From: Coenobita brevimanus
Lineage: Eukaryota; Arthropoda; Malacostraca; Decapoda; Coenobitidae
Length of the DNA: 64,000 bases
Direction: 5' to 3'
NCBI GenBank assembly: GCA_032717465.1
Contig: JAVRFU010000139.1
Coordinates: 205,001 to 269,000, forward strand
Part shown: positions 1-11,429 of the stretch, in pieces
Layout of the letters: every line of letters starts with the position of its first letter
How positions within the stretch are numbered: the stretch's first letter is position 1
Notes under the pieces: generated by a model
Database searches by the model: none
What the model saw: only the letters and a program-made list of their open reading frames with translations
Told to the model about the DNA's origin: nothing
Made by a program: the position numbers and the translations under genes

Positions 1-144
1 AGATTATTCCGAATCCCAACTGATGCCAAACTCGAGGATGGACAGATGAACCCCCTGACTGCGATATGTTCCCTCCGCTAAGTATAAGGGTACGATGTTT
101 GCCTCAGTGGAATACCTAGGTGAGTCCATGGCAGCGAGAAAAAG

Positions 145-214
<70 letters not shown>

Positions 215-1200
215 AGGTCTGCTTGATCAACTCTCTGACCCTGGGGATGCCTTCTTCATTCCTTAATATTTTCTTCCAGTTTTATTCAACACAGGACAGA
301 CTTATAGAACAGGAAGAGATGACCCCTCCAGTACGACAGACCTTTCCTATGCTGAATAAAATCGTCTGGTAACAACAAGAATAAACAGGACGTCACCTGG
401 ATGCTGCAGCCAGGATTCAGTATTAAAATTGAAAGCGCAAATGTAAAGACAAGCTCCCTATTGGTTACGACAATTTTTGAAATACCTGATGAGGATAGGA
501 CACGTCTCACCTTTCCGTACCTGCAGTGAGGGATGTGGGCTAATCACCTTTAATTACAGGTGTCCCTTTAATTACCGTCAAATCATAGGACAGTACTTGA
601 CTTCCCCTTCGCGTTCCCAATTACAATACAATGGTCATGATCCTCTTTAACCAGAATTTACGTTTTTTACGCTGCTTTATTTTCTAACATAAAGCCTCTC
701 CTACTGAAGGGATTATTCCAGCTGAAAAAAGCGAGAAACAAACAACAACTTTCCTAATAACATCCAGTAAGAGGCCGAGGTGCAATACACGCAATAAATC
801 GCTGAGAAAAGGGAGCTCCGAAGTCTACACTGCAACCTGTAATATGGAACAAAAGGCGACGCCACACTTACAAGCACACCAGGGAAATATACCGTAACAA
901 GGGCTATACTGTAGACTAATGATGGTGGATTTTGGCTCGTACGCTACCACTGTCATTCAGAGTACCGTGAACTGGAATGTAGGTGACCGCGAAAAGCTTT
1001 TATTCGAGGTCATCCTTCCTAAGCTGAATAAAATCGTCTGGCGGTAACAAGAAGGAAAATTGAAGTGATGTTCTCGGAATGGTTATGACGGAGACTATAT
1101 TGCTCTAGGGTAGAAGGGGCAAACTAATCTTTGCTCATCTATCTATCTTTCAATCTATCTAGGGTGTAAGGAGAGATAGAGATTACCTTCCACTTTACGA
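1..1200. other. Non-coding stretch with CA microsatellite
   Basis: No gene is recognised. It holds a (CA)n tract at about 149-212 and two copies (346-379 and 1017-1052) of a short dispersed motif around GCTGAATAAAATCGTCTGG, which recurs across the window (see findings). Confidence 0.6.
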
Positions 1201-1214
1201 TGTGAGAAATGGAG

Positions 1215-1258
<44 letters not shown>
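1215..1258. repeat. (CT)n microsatellite
   Basis: Uninterrupted CT dinucleotide run. It is followed by several hundred bases of pyrimidine-rich low-complexity DNA (to about 1540), whose Ser/Leu-rich translation is not a gene. Confidence 0.9.
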
Positions 1259-1261
<3 letters not shown>

Positions 1262-1652
1262 ATCTGTCTCATTATCTGTCTTTCTATTTTTATATCGTTC
1301 ACCAGTTTTCATTCAGTCATTTCCTTACATCTTTTCATTTTGTCTTCTATATCTCTTTCCTTCATCCTACTATTTTTGGTTTCCCTCTCCATCTGCTTCT
1401 TTAGTTCATCTTCTCCCATCTTCCTCCATCGGTTCCTTCTCTTCTTCCTTCATTCATTACTTCTCTTCTTCCTTCATTTTAATTCACTCCTTCCTTCCCT
1501 CTTCACCTCTTCCCTCATCCTTCAACCCTTCCTCGATAAGTGAAAGACAAGTTTGGTATTCTCTTGAGGAGACAAAGTGGAAAGAGAGAGAGAGAGAGAA
1601 AGAGTATTTTTCTGATAGACACCGATAACCAGTTGCTGGTATCAGCCTCTCC

Positions 1653-1786
<134 letters not shown>

Positions 1787-1853
1787 ATAATAGGTCATGT
1801 CGAAGAGGCAATGAGGCACAGAAGTAAAGGCAGAGAGATTAATTTGAAAGGGA

Positions 1854-1854
<1 letters not shown>

Positions 1855-1921
<67 letters not shown>

Positions 1922-2222
1922 GGGGCGAGGTGATGGAATTGCGGGAGTTAGAGAGAAGGGACAGGAAAGAAAGAGAGTGAGTGAGAGAGAGAAATCGGTG
2001 AGAATGGTGTGAAGGAGCGGAGCTGGGAGAGAGAGGGAGAAAATTAATGGAGCGAGATAAGGAGAGAGTGAGGGATGAGGAGGAAAGAGAGAGAGACAGG
2101 CAGGCGGGGAGAGAGAAATGGAGTGAGACAGAGGGCGGATATAGGAAGAGAGACAGATCGGAGGTGGGTGGAAGTGAGGAAAGGAGGGAGTGAACGAAGA
2201 GCAGAGAAGAGAAGAGGAGAGG

Positions 2223-2310
<88 letters not shown>

Positions 2311-2475
2311 AGGAAAAACGAAGAGAGAACTGTGGTGAGACAAAAAGCGGTTACAGGAAGAGAGATAAACTGGAGACAGAGAGGATGACAGAAGACAGTG
2401 AGGAACGGAAAGGAAAAGAGATCACCAAGGAAAAGACAGACAGGCGGACAGACAGATAGATGGATAAATAGATAG

Positions 2476-2543
<68 letters not shown>

Positions 2544-3195
2544 GTGGGTAGATGAGGGAAGACAGGCTAGGAAGGCACTGAGAGAGAAACGGGGAGATAC
2601 ACAAGAAGGCGAGAGAGAGAGTGGATTGAGAGTGGAAGGCAGGAATAATAAATGAAGTGAGACAGATGAGGAAGTGAGAGAGATGGAACAAGACAGGGGA
2701 GGAAGTGAGAGAAAAATGGAGTAAGAGAGAGGAGGAAGTGAGAGAAAAATAGACAGATCAGGGAGTGAAACAGTAACGGAATGAGACAAAGGTGGAAGGG
2801 GAGGGAAATGGAATGAGACAGACGAGGGTGGGAGAGAGAATTTAGTTTGTGACAAAGGAGGGAAGGAGAGATAAATGGGCTGTGGTAGAGGAGGATGGGA
2901 GGGAGGGAGAAACGGAGGGGGACAGAGGAAGGAGGGAGAAAGAAAGGGAGAGAGACAAAGGAAGAGGGAGGCGAGGAATGGAATAAGACAGAGAAGGGAG
3001 GGAGAGGGAAATAGAGCAGGCAGAGGAAGAAGGAAGATAAATTTGGAGTGAGACAGGAAAGAGGGAGAGAGAACTAGAGTGAAACAGAGGAGGGACATTA
3101 TATCAATAGAGAGGAGGTAAGGAGGGAGGAAGGGAAAGCCAGTTGGAATGAGACAGAGGAGGTAGGGAGAAAGAATGTGAGAGAGACATGACAAA
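1855..3195. repeat. Polypurine tract with (GA)n arrays
   Basis: About 1.3 kb that is overwhelmingly A and G on the + strand, with near-perfect (GA)n blocks at about 1858-1918, 2229-2305 and 2478-2538. The 451-residue Ser/Leu-rich minus-strand frame across it is a low-complexity artefact. Such tracts can adopt triplex (H-DNA) structure. Confidence 0.9.
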
Positions 3196-3519
3196 GGATG
3201 TTTATTCCGAGAAACGAAGTGAAGCCAGGAAGATGATAAAGGATTTAAACTTTACCGCCTGTGTCCCTTACCCGCAGCTAGTAAAGGATAATATTCAATG
3301 ATTCCCACTGAGGACACCTGCTGCGTCCTCCCTCCCGATGAATCAATATCCGTTTCAGAAAGTTTCGTTGAGGAAGTTTAAAGAAGTTTTGCTGCAGCAT
3401 TATGCAGGTTAGTTCTCCAAGGAGTTCACTTCCCGGTTCCCCTTCTACACTCTTCCCGGACACATTGCTTTTTTAACCCCCCTCTCCCCTGTACATCCTG
3501 TTTGTCCATTTTCATATTA

Positions 3520-3522
<3 letters not shown>

Positions 3523-3604
<82 letters not shown>
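3523..3604. repeat. Compound (CT)n(CA)n microsatellite
   Basis: A CT run passes directly into a CA run, then into a short TA run. Confidence 0.9.
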
Positions 3605-3610
<6 letters not shown>

Positions 3611-3622
3611 ATATATATATAC

Positions 3623-3740
3623 AGTCATCTCATCTCATCTCATCAGCCGTTTGAGTGTCCACTGCAGGACCGGTCTATCCCGACCGAAGAGGGAACGATA
3701 AAGTCAATGTATCTCTACCATGTGGCTTAGGCTGTCTGGT
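3623..3740 (-). mobile_element. Possible RTE-like LINE 3' end fragment
   Basis: A (CATCT)n-like tail is followed by CAGCCGTTTGAGTGTCCACT. This resembles the 3' end of arthropod RTE-type LINEs, which usually carry an ATC-rich tail followed by a GTGTCCACTGC motif. It is recognised only from that short motif. Confidence 0.35.
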
Positions 3741-3760
3741 AGAGAGTGTATGTAGGGTGA

Positions 3761-3761
<1 letters not shown>

Positions 3762-3829
<68 letters not shown>

Positions 3830-3830
3830 C
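3762..3830. repeat. (TA)n(GATA)n microsatellite
   Basis: A TA run is followed directly by tandem GATA units. Confidence 0.9.
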
Positions 3831-3945
3831 TGGTTCTTCCATATATTAGCATTTATTTGTAATCGGTTAGATGATGTCGATGGCATGCAGGTTCTTGCAA
3901 ACATAAACATGGCTAATACCAAGGCGCATAATTAATACTACCAAC

Positions 3946-4111
3946 CGTTGAGTACGTGTAGGTTGATGGATGCGTCTACCCCGTTGTAAGGGGAGCATGT
4001 GTACCGTCCCGCATCCCTGGGTCCGGCCCTCTCGACCAGCAGGTGGCTCACTGTGTCCCGCCCCGTCACCGTCTCCACCCGCACACCACCACGACCCTCG
4101 TAGTCCAGCAC
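3946..4111 (-). CDS. dpr: Dpr-family receptor, exon for the C-terminal half of Ig domain 2
   Basis: This 166-bp exon has acceptor TTCCCCAG/GTG and donor AACG/GTTGGT on the minus strand. It starts in phase 0 and encodes 55 residues plus one base. It begins VLDYEGRGGVRVETVTG, contains DAGRYTC (the D-x-G-x-Y-x-C signature of the Ig F strand) and ends INLHVLN. This is the layout of the second Ig domain of insect Dpr (defective proboscis extension response) proteins, neuronal surface proteins that pair with DIP receptors to specify synaptic partners. The preceding exon (11293-11420) ends in the same phase, and together they make one complete Ig fold. The next exon would complete the Gly codon and lead to the membrane anchor; it lies outside the window or was not recognised. 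The paralog cannot be decided. Confidence 0.85.
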
Positions 4112-4257
4112 CTGGGGAACGTGGAGCACAATAGGATGAAACAACAGAATGGACGGGGGTGAAATGAGAACAGTTCAGAGACAGGAATAAAAAGATCAGA
4201 ACAGGGTGGAATGGAGGAATAGGGAATAAAAAGAGCAAAACAATGTTTATAAGGCAC

Positions 4258-4492
4258 CCTATCATCGTACTGTATCGTTTCGTTTATAGGGGCTCTGACA
4301 TGCTTGCATGCGTCACCTTGGTCACCTAATGGCGGCTTTCCATGCTGCTCGATATCTGGCAGCCTCCATATTCAGTTCCTTATCCCTGAAGTCATACTCT
4401 ATGACCTCGTCCCAGGTCTTTTTGGTTTGCCTCTTTCAACTCTTCCCGACTTTCACACATGTCACCTTCCGCACCCAACTGTCATTATAATC
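4258..4492 (-). mobile_element. RTE-like LINE, 3' end fragment
   Basis: The reverse complement aligns by eye with the 3' end of the better-preserved copy at 39395-40300. It includes the stretch GAGCAGCATGGAAAGCCGCC, which encodes the AAWRAAIR-type C-terminus, followed by a stop and a short AT-rich tail. It is 5'-truncated. Confidence 0.7.
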
Positions 4493-4499
4493 TTAAGAA

Positions 4500-4849
4500 A
4501 TAATAAAATGTTTAATATATCAAGAAGAAAAGAAAGACTGGAAGAAATTTACAGTTCTCAGTACTTTTCCAACCAAAACATACTCTAGGATTTTAGCGTT
4601 CCCTTTCAACAGTCGATTTTCTTATGAAGTGGGAAAACCTAAGAGATAAATGAGGCAAACCTGACTAATTTAAGTCCTGATGTGACAGCATCTGATGAAA
4701 ATAAAAAAAACATAAGCTAGAGAGGTGTGGCATTAAAAAACGAAATGCAACACCGTCTCAGAAAACCATGATTGCGTGTTCTCGTCAGTTAATGTAACCT
4801 CTTTGGAGATCATCAAGTGCTTATCACAGTTGACAAAAATCGATCCCAT

Positions 4850-4850
<1 letters not shown>
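4500..4850. other. Non-coding, nothing recognised
   Basis: AT-rich intronic sequence with no recognisable gene, repeat family or splice-flanked exon. Confidence 0.5.

Positions 4851-4852
<2 letters not shown>

Positions 4853-4921
<69 letters not shown>
4853..4921. repeat. (CA)n microsatellite
   Basis: About 33 uninterrupted CA units. Confidence 0.95.
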
Positions 4922-4923
<2 letters not shown>

Positions 4924-5099
4924 CAATGAAATAACAGTAATCCCCAGTATAAGATGGGCAGTCAGACCAACCCCGCTCTGAATTGATATATATATTTTTT
5001 TTTCGTGGGTGTAGTCCTTGGGGTGGAATCCAATGTGCAGGTGTCTTCTTGATTCCTTTTTTACACCCTCTTCTCTTCTTCAGGCTCCACCGTTTCCTC

Positions 5100-5690
5100 T
5101 CTCACTCCGGCGCGGGGATGGAGTGGGGCTGGGGAGGCGTGGGAGTTCAGGAGGAGAGAGTGGGGAGGAATGAATGTGGGTTGGGTAGGAATGGAGGGGG
5201 ATAAATGGGGCGGAAGTGGATGGGGAGGCGTGGAAATGAACTGGGAAGGGTAGAAGTGGGATAGGATGGGAATGGAGTGACAGGGATGGGAATAGACTGA
5301 GTGAGCTGGGATTGGAGAGGGTAGGAAGGAGTAGGAGAATAGTGGATGGGGTATGAATGGAGTGGGATAGAGGGGGCGAGTAGGTGGGGAGGAGGCGTGG
5401 GAATGGATTGGGAGGGGTAGAAATGGGATGGGTTGGGAAGTGAGTGGGAGGGATGGGACGGGAAACGAACGTGTGAGATTGAAATAAGTGGAAATGGAGT
5501 GTGTGAGGTGAAAGTGACATGAGTGGGCAAAGAGTAGATGGAAATGGAGTGGATGGAGTGGGGCGGAAAAGGGATGAGTGGGACTGGATTTAGTGGAAAT
5601 GGAGTGGGTGAGGTGGGATTGGAGTAGGAATGGGGGTGAGTGGCAAGGGAACACGAGAGATGAGGGCAAACAGAGAATAATTTTATAATA
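5100..5690. repeat. GGAATGGAGTG-type purine-rich minisatellite
   Basis: The + strand is rich in G and A and made of degenerate 15-25 bp units such as GGGAATGGAGTGGG. The Pro/His/Ser-rich frames on the minus strand are its translations and not proteins. Confidence 0.75.
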
Positions 5691-5719
5691 TTTAAGGAAC
5701 CTGAAAGAAAAACAGAAAA

Positions 5720-5836
5720 CTAAAGAGAGAGAGAGAGAGGGAGAGAGAGGTGAGAGGGACAGCAGAATACCGGCGGACCAAATAAGAATGTTCTGAATAT
5801 TTCATATGTTGTGATGGTACTGGGAATGTGGGGGAG

Positions 5837-5900
<64 letters not shown>
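5720..5900. repeat. (GA)n and (GACA)n microsatellites
   Basis: Short GA runs at about 5724-5755 and 5840-5872, the second continued by tandem GACA units to about 5900. Confidence 0.85.
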
Positions 5901-6214
5901 ACTGGTGGGGTAAGGAACAAAACAAAAGGATGTGACTAACAAATGAAAAAGATGGGCAAAAAGAAAACGGGGATAATAATGAACAAGTGACATAGGATAT
6001 AAAGTATAAGAAGAAGCAAGAAGAAAAAAGAAGAAGAATTAAAAAGAAACAAGAAGAAAAACATACTGTGTGAAGATGTGAAGGAAACTACAAATGAGGA
6101 ACAAGGAAAGAAATGTAAGATAGGAGACAAAAATGAGAAGAGACATTGTATAAGAGGTTAAGAATAAGAGCAATGGAATGATGAGAGAAATATGCAGAAC
6201 TAGTACGGTAGAAA

Positions 6215-6250
<36 letters not shown>
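6215..6250. repeat. (GA)n microsatellite
   Basis: Short uninterrupted GA run within A/G-rich DNA spanning roughly 5930-6330. Confidence 0.85.
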
Positions 6251-6254
<4 letters not shown>

Positions 6255-6404
6255 GGAATCTAGGGAGACAAAGGGGGGAGGGAGGGAGAGAGAGAGAACA
6301 TGGAGAGAAAGGAGAGGCAGGATTGGAGGGCGAGGTAGTGGGTACCGCATTGTGCAGCCTCCACCACCGGAAAATTGACTTGGCCCCACCACACTTAGAT
6401 ACCA

Positions 6405-6965
6405 GCCCGCCCCTTAAGTGGTAACTGCAGTTGTGGGGCCCCTTAAGTGGTGTTGCGGGGCCCCTTACCACTCGCTGGCTCCTGTGACTCACTCTCAGCT
6501 GAATGAAATCGTGTACCGTGAGCTGAGATAGAATGCTAGAGTTAACCTGACCACGTGGGGGTTGAGTGTCGTAGTAGGGACCCTTAAGTGGTGAAGTGGC
6601 ATACTGATGGTCTTTAAATTGTACAGTGGATGCCCTTAAGTGGTGTGATGTGATTCCTTATGTAATGTAGTGGTTGCAATTGTAAGTGTAGTGGAGCCCT
6701 TAAGTGACAATCGTTAGCTGTTCTTTCGATTATTAAGTAGTTTGGGGAGTGTCTGATTATCATTTACATGGCGGTATAATCTGTAATTTTAAGTGGTGCT
6801 AAGAGAGAGACTAGTTCGGTTCTCTCAGTGGTGTATTCTGGACTCTTCTGGTATTGTGAGTTACTGTGTCGAAATCGCAAATGGTAAAGGACGCACCAGC
6901 ATGAGGATATTCAAGTGGCGTTCTGCAGACTCTCAGGACCATATTCTAAGTGGAGAAGGAGAATT
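6405..6965. repeat. Dispersed CCCTTAAGTGGT motif cluster
   Basis: The 12-mer CCCTTAAGTGGT or close variants occurs at about 6412, 6441, 6583, 6642 and 6699, with weaker AAGTGG forms at about 6790, 6915 and 6948. It is probably a decayed minisatellite. Confidence 0.6.
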
Positions 6966-7289
6966 GTGTAACACCTCATTCGCTTTATAATTTTCTTACT
7001 GTCTCAATTTTCCTTGTCTGTAATTAATAGCGTTTTAAACTTGGCCTAGCTTGCCTCAGTGACATACTAGAGGATACTGAAGTGTACTCGTAATATGTAA
7101 AATAGATCGCTAAGAGGGAGGTATTACGAAATCTCCAAAGTCACTTAGAACACGGTCCCTAATTTGTTTGGTGACTTGTAGTTCCTGGTTCTGAAGTTGT
7201 ACAGGTAATGGTGGTTTAAAGGACGTCAAGTGTAGGTGTTAATTATTAAGGCTTGATTAGGATTTCTGAGGGATAATTTTAGGGTTCTC

Positions 7290-7545
7290 TTGTGGCGTGG
7301 TGCTGTGATGATGTGGTGCTGTGAGAGAGGTGTGGTGAGTGGTGTGGTAATGTGGTATGTGGTGAGGGTAGTGTGGTGTGGTGAGGTGAGAGTGGCGTGG
7401 TGAGAGTAGTGTGGTGTGGGGTAATGAGAGTGGTGTAGTGCGAGTGATGTACTAGTGTGGGGTGATGAGAGTGGTGTGGTGAAGTTGGTATGGTGAGTGG
7501 TATGTTGGGAATGTTGTGATATGACTGGTGTGATGAAAATGGGAA
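7290..7545. repeat. GTGGTGAGAGT-rich minisatellite
   Basis: Irregular tandem units such as GTGTGGTGAGAGTGGTGTGG spread over about 250 bp. No coding signal. Confidence 0.7.
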
Positions 7546-8126
7546 GCTGGAATCAATAGAGGAAGTGTGTTCTGGTTAATGTTATCTCAAAGCAGATTCG
7601 ATTATATCAGTGGTGGGTGGAATGGTGGTTGTCTAACCTTGTTTGGTAGTACAGTTATTGTTATTATGGTCGGTTTGTTATCACATGACAGAACGGCGCA
7701 ACTCCCACAACCTAAATACCAAGTTGTGGCTGCATGAAACTATGAGTCCTACTTGTGAAACGGATATGAATCTCTTTAGTTACTAGTCAAATCAGCCTGA
7801 AAATGGAAAGAGACGGTAATTCATGTGATAATTTACGTAACTGTTCGATGACCTGTACATTTTTTCACTTGCTACATCTAAACAATTTTATTCTTTGGTG
7901 ACAACTCATAGTGAAGGGATTGGAATCAGAGTCCATAAGTGTGGTGGGCAACAATTCTTTATTTGGGATAGTATGTGCTCGTTAAGTGGTAAAGTGACTA
8001 GTGCTGATAATACTGTTTATGTAGATGATTGTAAGAGGCAACTAAATGGTAGATCCCCTAATATGGTAATGAAATTGGTGTAGTAATGTTTGTCAGATGA
8101 CTAAAGTGGCTGCTGTCAGAGAATTA

Positions 8127-8286
8127 TCAATCAATCAATCAGTCATTTCCTGTGGCACCCCACGGGATGCATAGGGTCTCAATGAACTCTCTCCACCAAT
8201 ATTTGTCTCTTGCCATCTCCTTCAGATCCCACCAACACTCCTCTCCTGCTTCTTATTTCATTGTCCTCAACCAGGTTTCCCTCTCG
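8127..8286 (-). mobile_element. 5'-truncated LINE insertion with target-site duplication
   Basis: A 160-bp insertion is bracketed by perfect 12-bp copies of GTCAGAGAATTA (8115-8126 and 8287-8298). On the minus strand it reads EMARDKYWWREFIETL and onward to a stop, which resembles the last residues of LINE reverse-transcriptase ORFs (an ARD..W motif). It ends in a (GATT)n tail. Truncation, tail and duplication together are the signature of target-primed reverse transcription. Confidence 0.8.
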
Positions 8287-8298
8287 GTCAGAGAATTA

Positions 8299-9895
8299 AG
8301 TGGTAAATAATGCTTTATTGTTGTGATCAGCTGGCATTTAAGTAACAGAGATTGGTTCTTGAGTGGTAAATAAAGTGGTATACTGTTGTTGGAGAGATGC
8401 TTGTAATGGTTCCTATAATCCATTCACTTTAACTTGACCCAGATTTTAGTCCCTTTGCAGCTTATTGCACGTAGTTCGGTGGCAGAGGACAATGCTACGA
8501 CTCTACATTCTCCCCATGGAACTTCTTCGTGACTAGCAATATATTCTAGTGTTTATCTCTTGTTACAGCTCAATACTCAAGACGAAGACATGGAAATTTT
8601 AAGCCAAGTAAAAGTGAACAGAATACAGAACATGGAGTAGTAATTTCCTAAGTGGCTAGTGATAAAAACAGTGATTCTTCTGGAGTAATAACAGGTAATT
8701 ACTGTAGGTTAGGGATAGTTTAATTTTATAAGATGATAGCCGCTTTAACTGGTACTGAAGTCTACTAAACTGCCGCTAATCTCGCCAGACTGCTAATTAC
8801 TCTTCATCAAAAGGCAGTTACGCGGTACTCGCTTGCACTCACATTCCTTCCCCACTAAATCCGTCGTTAAAGGCATTCCCAGAGCCAGCTAATTGGGGCG
8901 TATTCTCGCTGACGTAGGCGATTCGTAACACCTATTCCCCAGCGAATTATTCTCCTATTGCTACTTAACCGCTTCGTTGAAATGAATGTTCTCAAGGTAT
9001 TTTATTCATGTTAAGTCTTGGTCATTGTATGTAAGGAAAATTCTAGCATTTCAAAAACTAAAAAGAGACAAATTTTTGATAATATTTAGTAGAAACAGCA
9101 CATGGATTTTTTCGCTTGAGCATACCTCGCCATTTGCTGACACTTTTCCTCTATGACACTTCCCTCGCAAAAGATCCCTGGGTGTATTAATGACCCCAGG
9201 GGAAGGTGGTAATTTGCTATGAAGTGTTATAGAAGGAAAAAAGTTAGCAAATGGAGAGGACATTAAAGAAAAAAGTTCAGAGTACATGAATTCGAGATAA
9301 AGTTTCTGCTAAATATTTACCCAATTTTCCTCCCTCTGATGAATGGATTTTCCCTCAGCTGGGCAAAATCGTCAAGTGAAAGCCTAACTAAAATAGCTTG
9401 ATGTGTCCATAAAGAGAGAAAAGAAAAATGGTCCCTTGTATGATGCTGATGAATATTATATCAGTATTGAAAAGCTAAACAGTATAAAGAATATCAGACA
9501 GTAATAGTAATGTCAAATGTGCAAGGTAAACTGTAAAGTAAAAAGTCCTACCAAGTCTTTCTGTGTAACCGAATCTACAAACCAGTATGTCTACGTATAT
9601 GGGTTTTAGTTGTGTTTCCTCAGTTTCCTCAGTCGTTCAATCTCTGGGTTATGATATTAGTCCATTTTAACTTGCTGGAGGTTTTCGTTTTTGTGGGCTT
9701 ATTACCGGTAGTACAGTGGACGAATACGATAATAAGACGGCCCTACGTCCTTTCCGTGACACCTCTTCGTGATTAGCACCATATTAGAGCTTTAATACCC
9801 TGGTACACCTCAGCATTCAAGACTGAGAGATGCTAACTTTAGGTCAAGTTATAGTGGACATCGTATAGTTTGGTCAGCTCTAGTTTCTTCATTCT
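8299..9895. other. Non-coding intronic DNA
   Basis: AT-rich and without a recognisable exon or mobile element. It holds one copy of the dispersed ATAAAATCGTCTGG-type motif near 9351-9377. Confidence 0.5.
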
Positions 9896-9897
9896 CT

Positions 9898-9918
9898 GTC
9901 TGTCTGTCTGTCTGTCTG

Positions 9919-9962
<44 letters not shown>
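9898..9962. repeat. (GTCT)n(CT)n microsatellite
   Basis: Tandem GTCT units continue into a CT run. Confidence 0.9.
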
Positions 9963-9964
<2 letters not shown>

Positions 9965-11156
9965 CTTCAGTGTTCTGTAACTGGCTCTCACTTCCTTAAC
10001 TTCTTTAGCCCGGTGACGTATATGGCTGAAATATTCGTGCTACTTCCAGACCACCAAATTAAGCTTTGGGAAGACCTCTAATAATGAAGGAGTGAATAAA
10101 GACAATATCTGACACCTCGAGCTCTCTCTAAGTAAGATATAACCACCTGGAGACAGCAATGACTTAATAGAAAAAAACATCTAGGGGGTTAAGCTGTGTC
10201 ACATTGCTAAAGGAAAAAACTTATAATCATTGTATTCCATGGTACAAGAGTGTTACCCATCTCACAAGTCCATAGCATTAGATGATGTAGAATTACTCTG
10301 AACAAAATTGTCTGAGTAGGAAGAATGAAAAGCCATCGTAGTGAAAAGGCTGATGGAGACTTACTTTTCCTTAACCTGCATATTATTTACCTTCTTTCAT
10401 AACCTGATGCGCTTGAAGAAGGAAGTTTCCCTTTTATAGTCACTAATGAGTATACCGGCAGTTTAGTTAAAGAAAGAGGTTTGCTGATATGACAGATTAC
10501 GTAACCTTTTCAGAAGCTTTTATGGCGGGGCAAGTATTTACAGGCTGGGGGCTTAATGGTAGCTGTCAGTTTGTTTACTGTTCTTATTCTCATTGCATAA
10601 CATGTTGTGCGTTAACCCCTTTAGCCTGAGGACTCCTTTAGCTTATTTCCTTTCTATTTTCTTCAGCGAAAGTCAGATTATTAAGTTCAGCTCAGGACAT
10701 CCCCCTCGAAGTGAAGGGGTTAATGAAGGCTAAATCTAACCCCTCCAGTTCGGAATGTTGCTCCAAAGCCAAGTAAAATGGCCTGAAAATAACAGTACTA
10801 GTATACAAAAATGCGTCATCGTTGTGAAAAGGTTAATAGTATACGTCTGAGCTCTCTCTCTCTCTCTCTCTAATTCTCATCTCCCCATTATTTTTTTTTT
10901 TTTGTAATATTCTCCAACTGCCTTTGTGAGATGATGTATTCTTTCTCACTCTGTTCTTGTTAGGTTTTATATCTCTCCTTGTAAAATATCCTTTGCTGGG
11001 CTACATGAGGGGAGGATGCATATAACTTGTGTGCCTTGTACCATGACCTACAAATTCCATCTCTTTCCCATCATTTTGTCTCCCTATAATAATTTGTGCA
11101 CTGTTATCTGCTAAATCTATTCTGCCACTGTGTCTACCCTGTAATTCTCCTGTACC
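9963..11156. other. Non-coding intronic DNA
   Basis: No exon recognised. It contains dispersed-motif copies near 10291-10320 and 10705-10840, including CGTCATCGTTGTGAAAAGG. Confidence 0.5.
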
Positions 11157-11292
11157 TTGTTACCTATCCTCTACCTATCCCTACCAAACTGTACCTTCTC
11201 TGATCCAGTCATTCTCCTGTACATTATTATCTACCCTCTACTCAACCCCGCCAACAGTACCTTCTCTACACCCTTTTCTCCAAGTGACGTAC

Positions 11293-11420
11293 CTTGTTGT
11301 GATGGTACCAGTAGATGTAGACGGGCCGCTCCGTACCGTGGGTGACTACGCACGTGAGGTTGATGGGCGAGCCTCGGTGCACGTGCATCTCGGGAGAGTT
11401 TAGGACCCACGCCCGGGGCA
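11293..11420 (-). CDS. dpr: Dpr-family receptor, exon for the N-terminal half of Ig domain 2
   Basis: This 128-bp exon has acceptor CCACCCACAG/TGCC and donor AACAAG/GTACGT. The first two bases finish a codon, 42 codons follow, and the exon ends in phase 0, exactly the phase of the next exon at 3946-4111. The translation begins PRAWVLNSPEMHVHRGSPIN, continues LTCVVTH (B-strand cysteine) and ends YIYWYHHNK (C-strand tryptophan). A VPRA start, an INLTC strand and a YIxWYHxxK end are hallmarks of Dpr Ig2. Such proteins sit on the neuronal surface and bind DIP partners. The exons for Ig1 and the signal peptide should lie at higher coordinates; none was recognised in the window. Confidence 0.88.
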
Positions 11421-11429
11421 CTGTGGGTG

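Larger units (their letters stand above)
4112..11292 (-). other. Intron of the dpr-like gene
   Basis: This 7181-bp intron separates the two Ig2 exons. It begins GTACGT and ends CCCCAG on the minus strand. It contains microsatellites, a polypurine tract, RTE-like and other LINE ends, and motif-rich low-complexity DNA, but no recognisable exon. Confidence 0.8.

Noticed and set aside
1839..3194. 451-residue minus-strand ORF, Ser/Leu/Pro-rich
   Set aside because: It is the translation of a GA-rich polypurine tract, with no domain, splice context or codon structure.
5061..5669. 202-residue Pro/His/Ser-rich minus-strand ORF
   Set aside because: Product of a GGAATGGAGTG-type minisatellite; all three frames are open in the same place.
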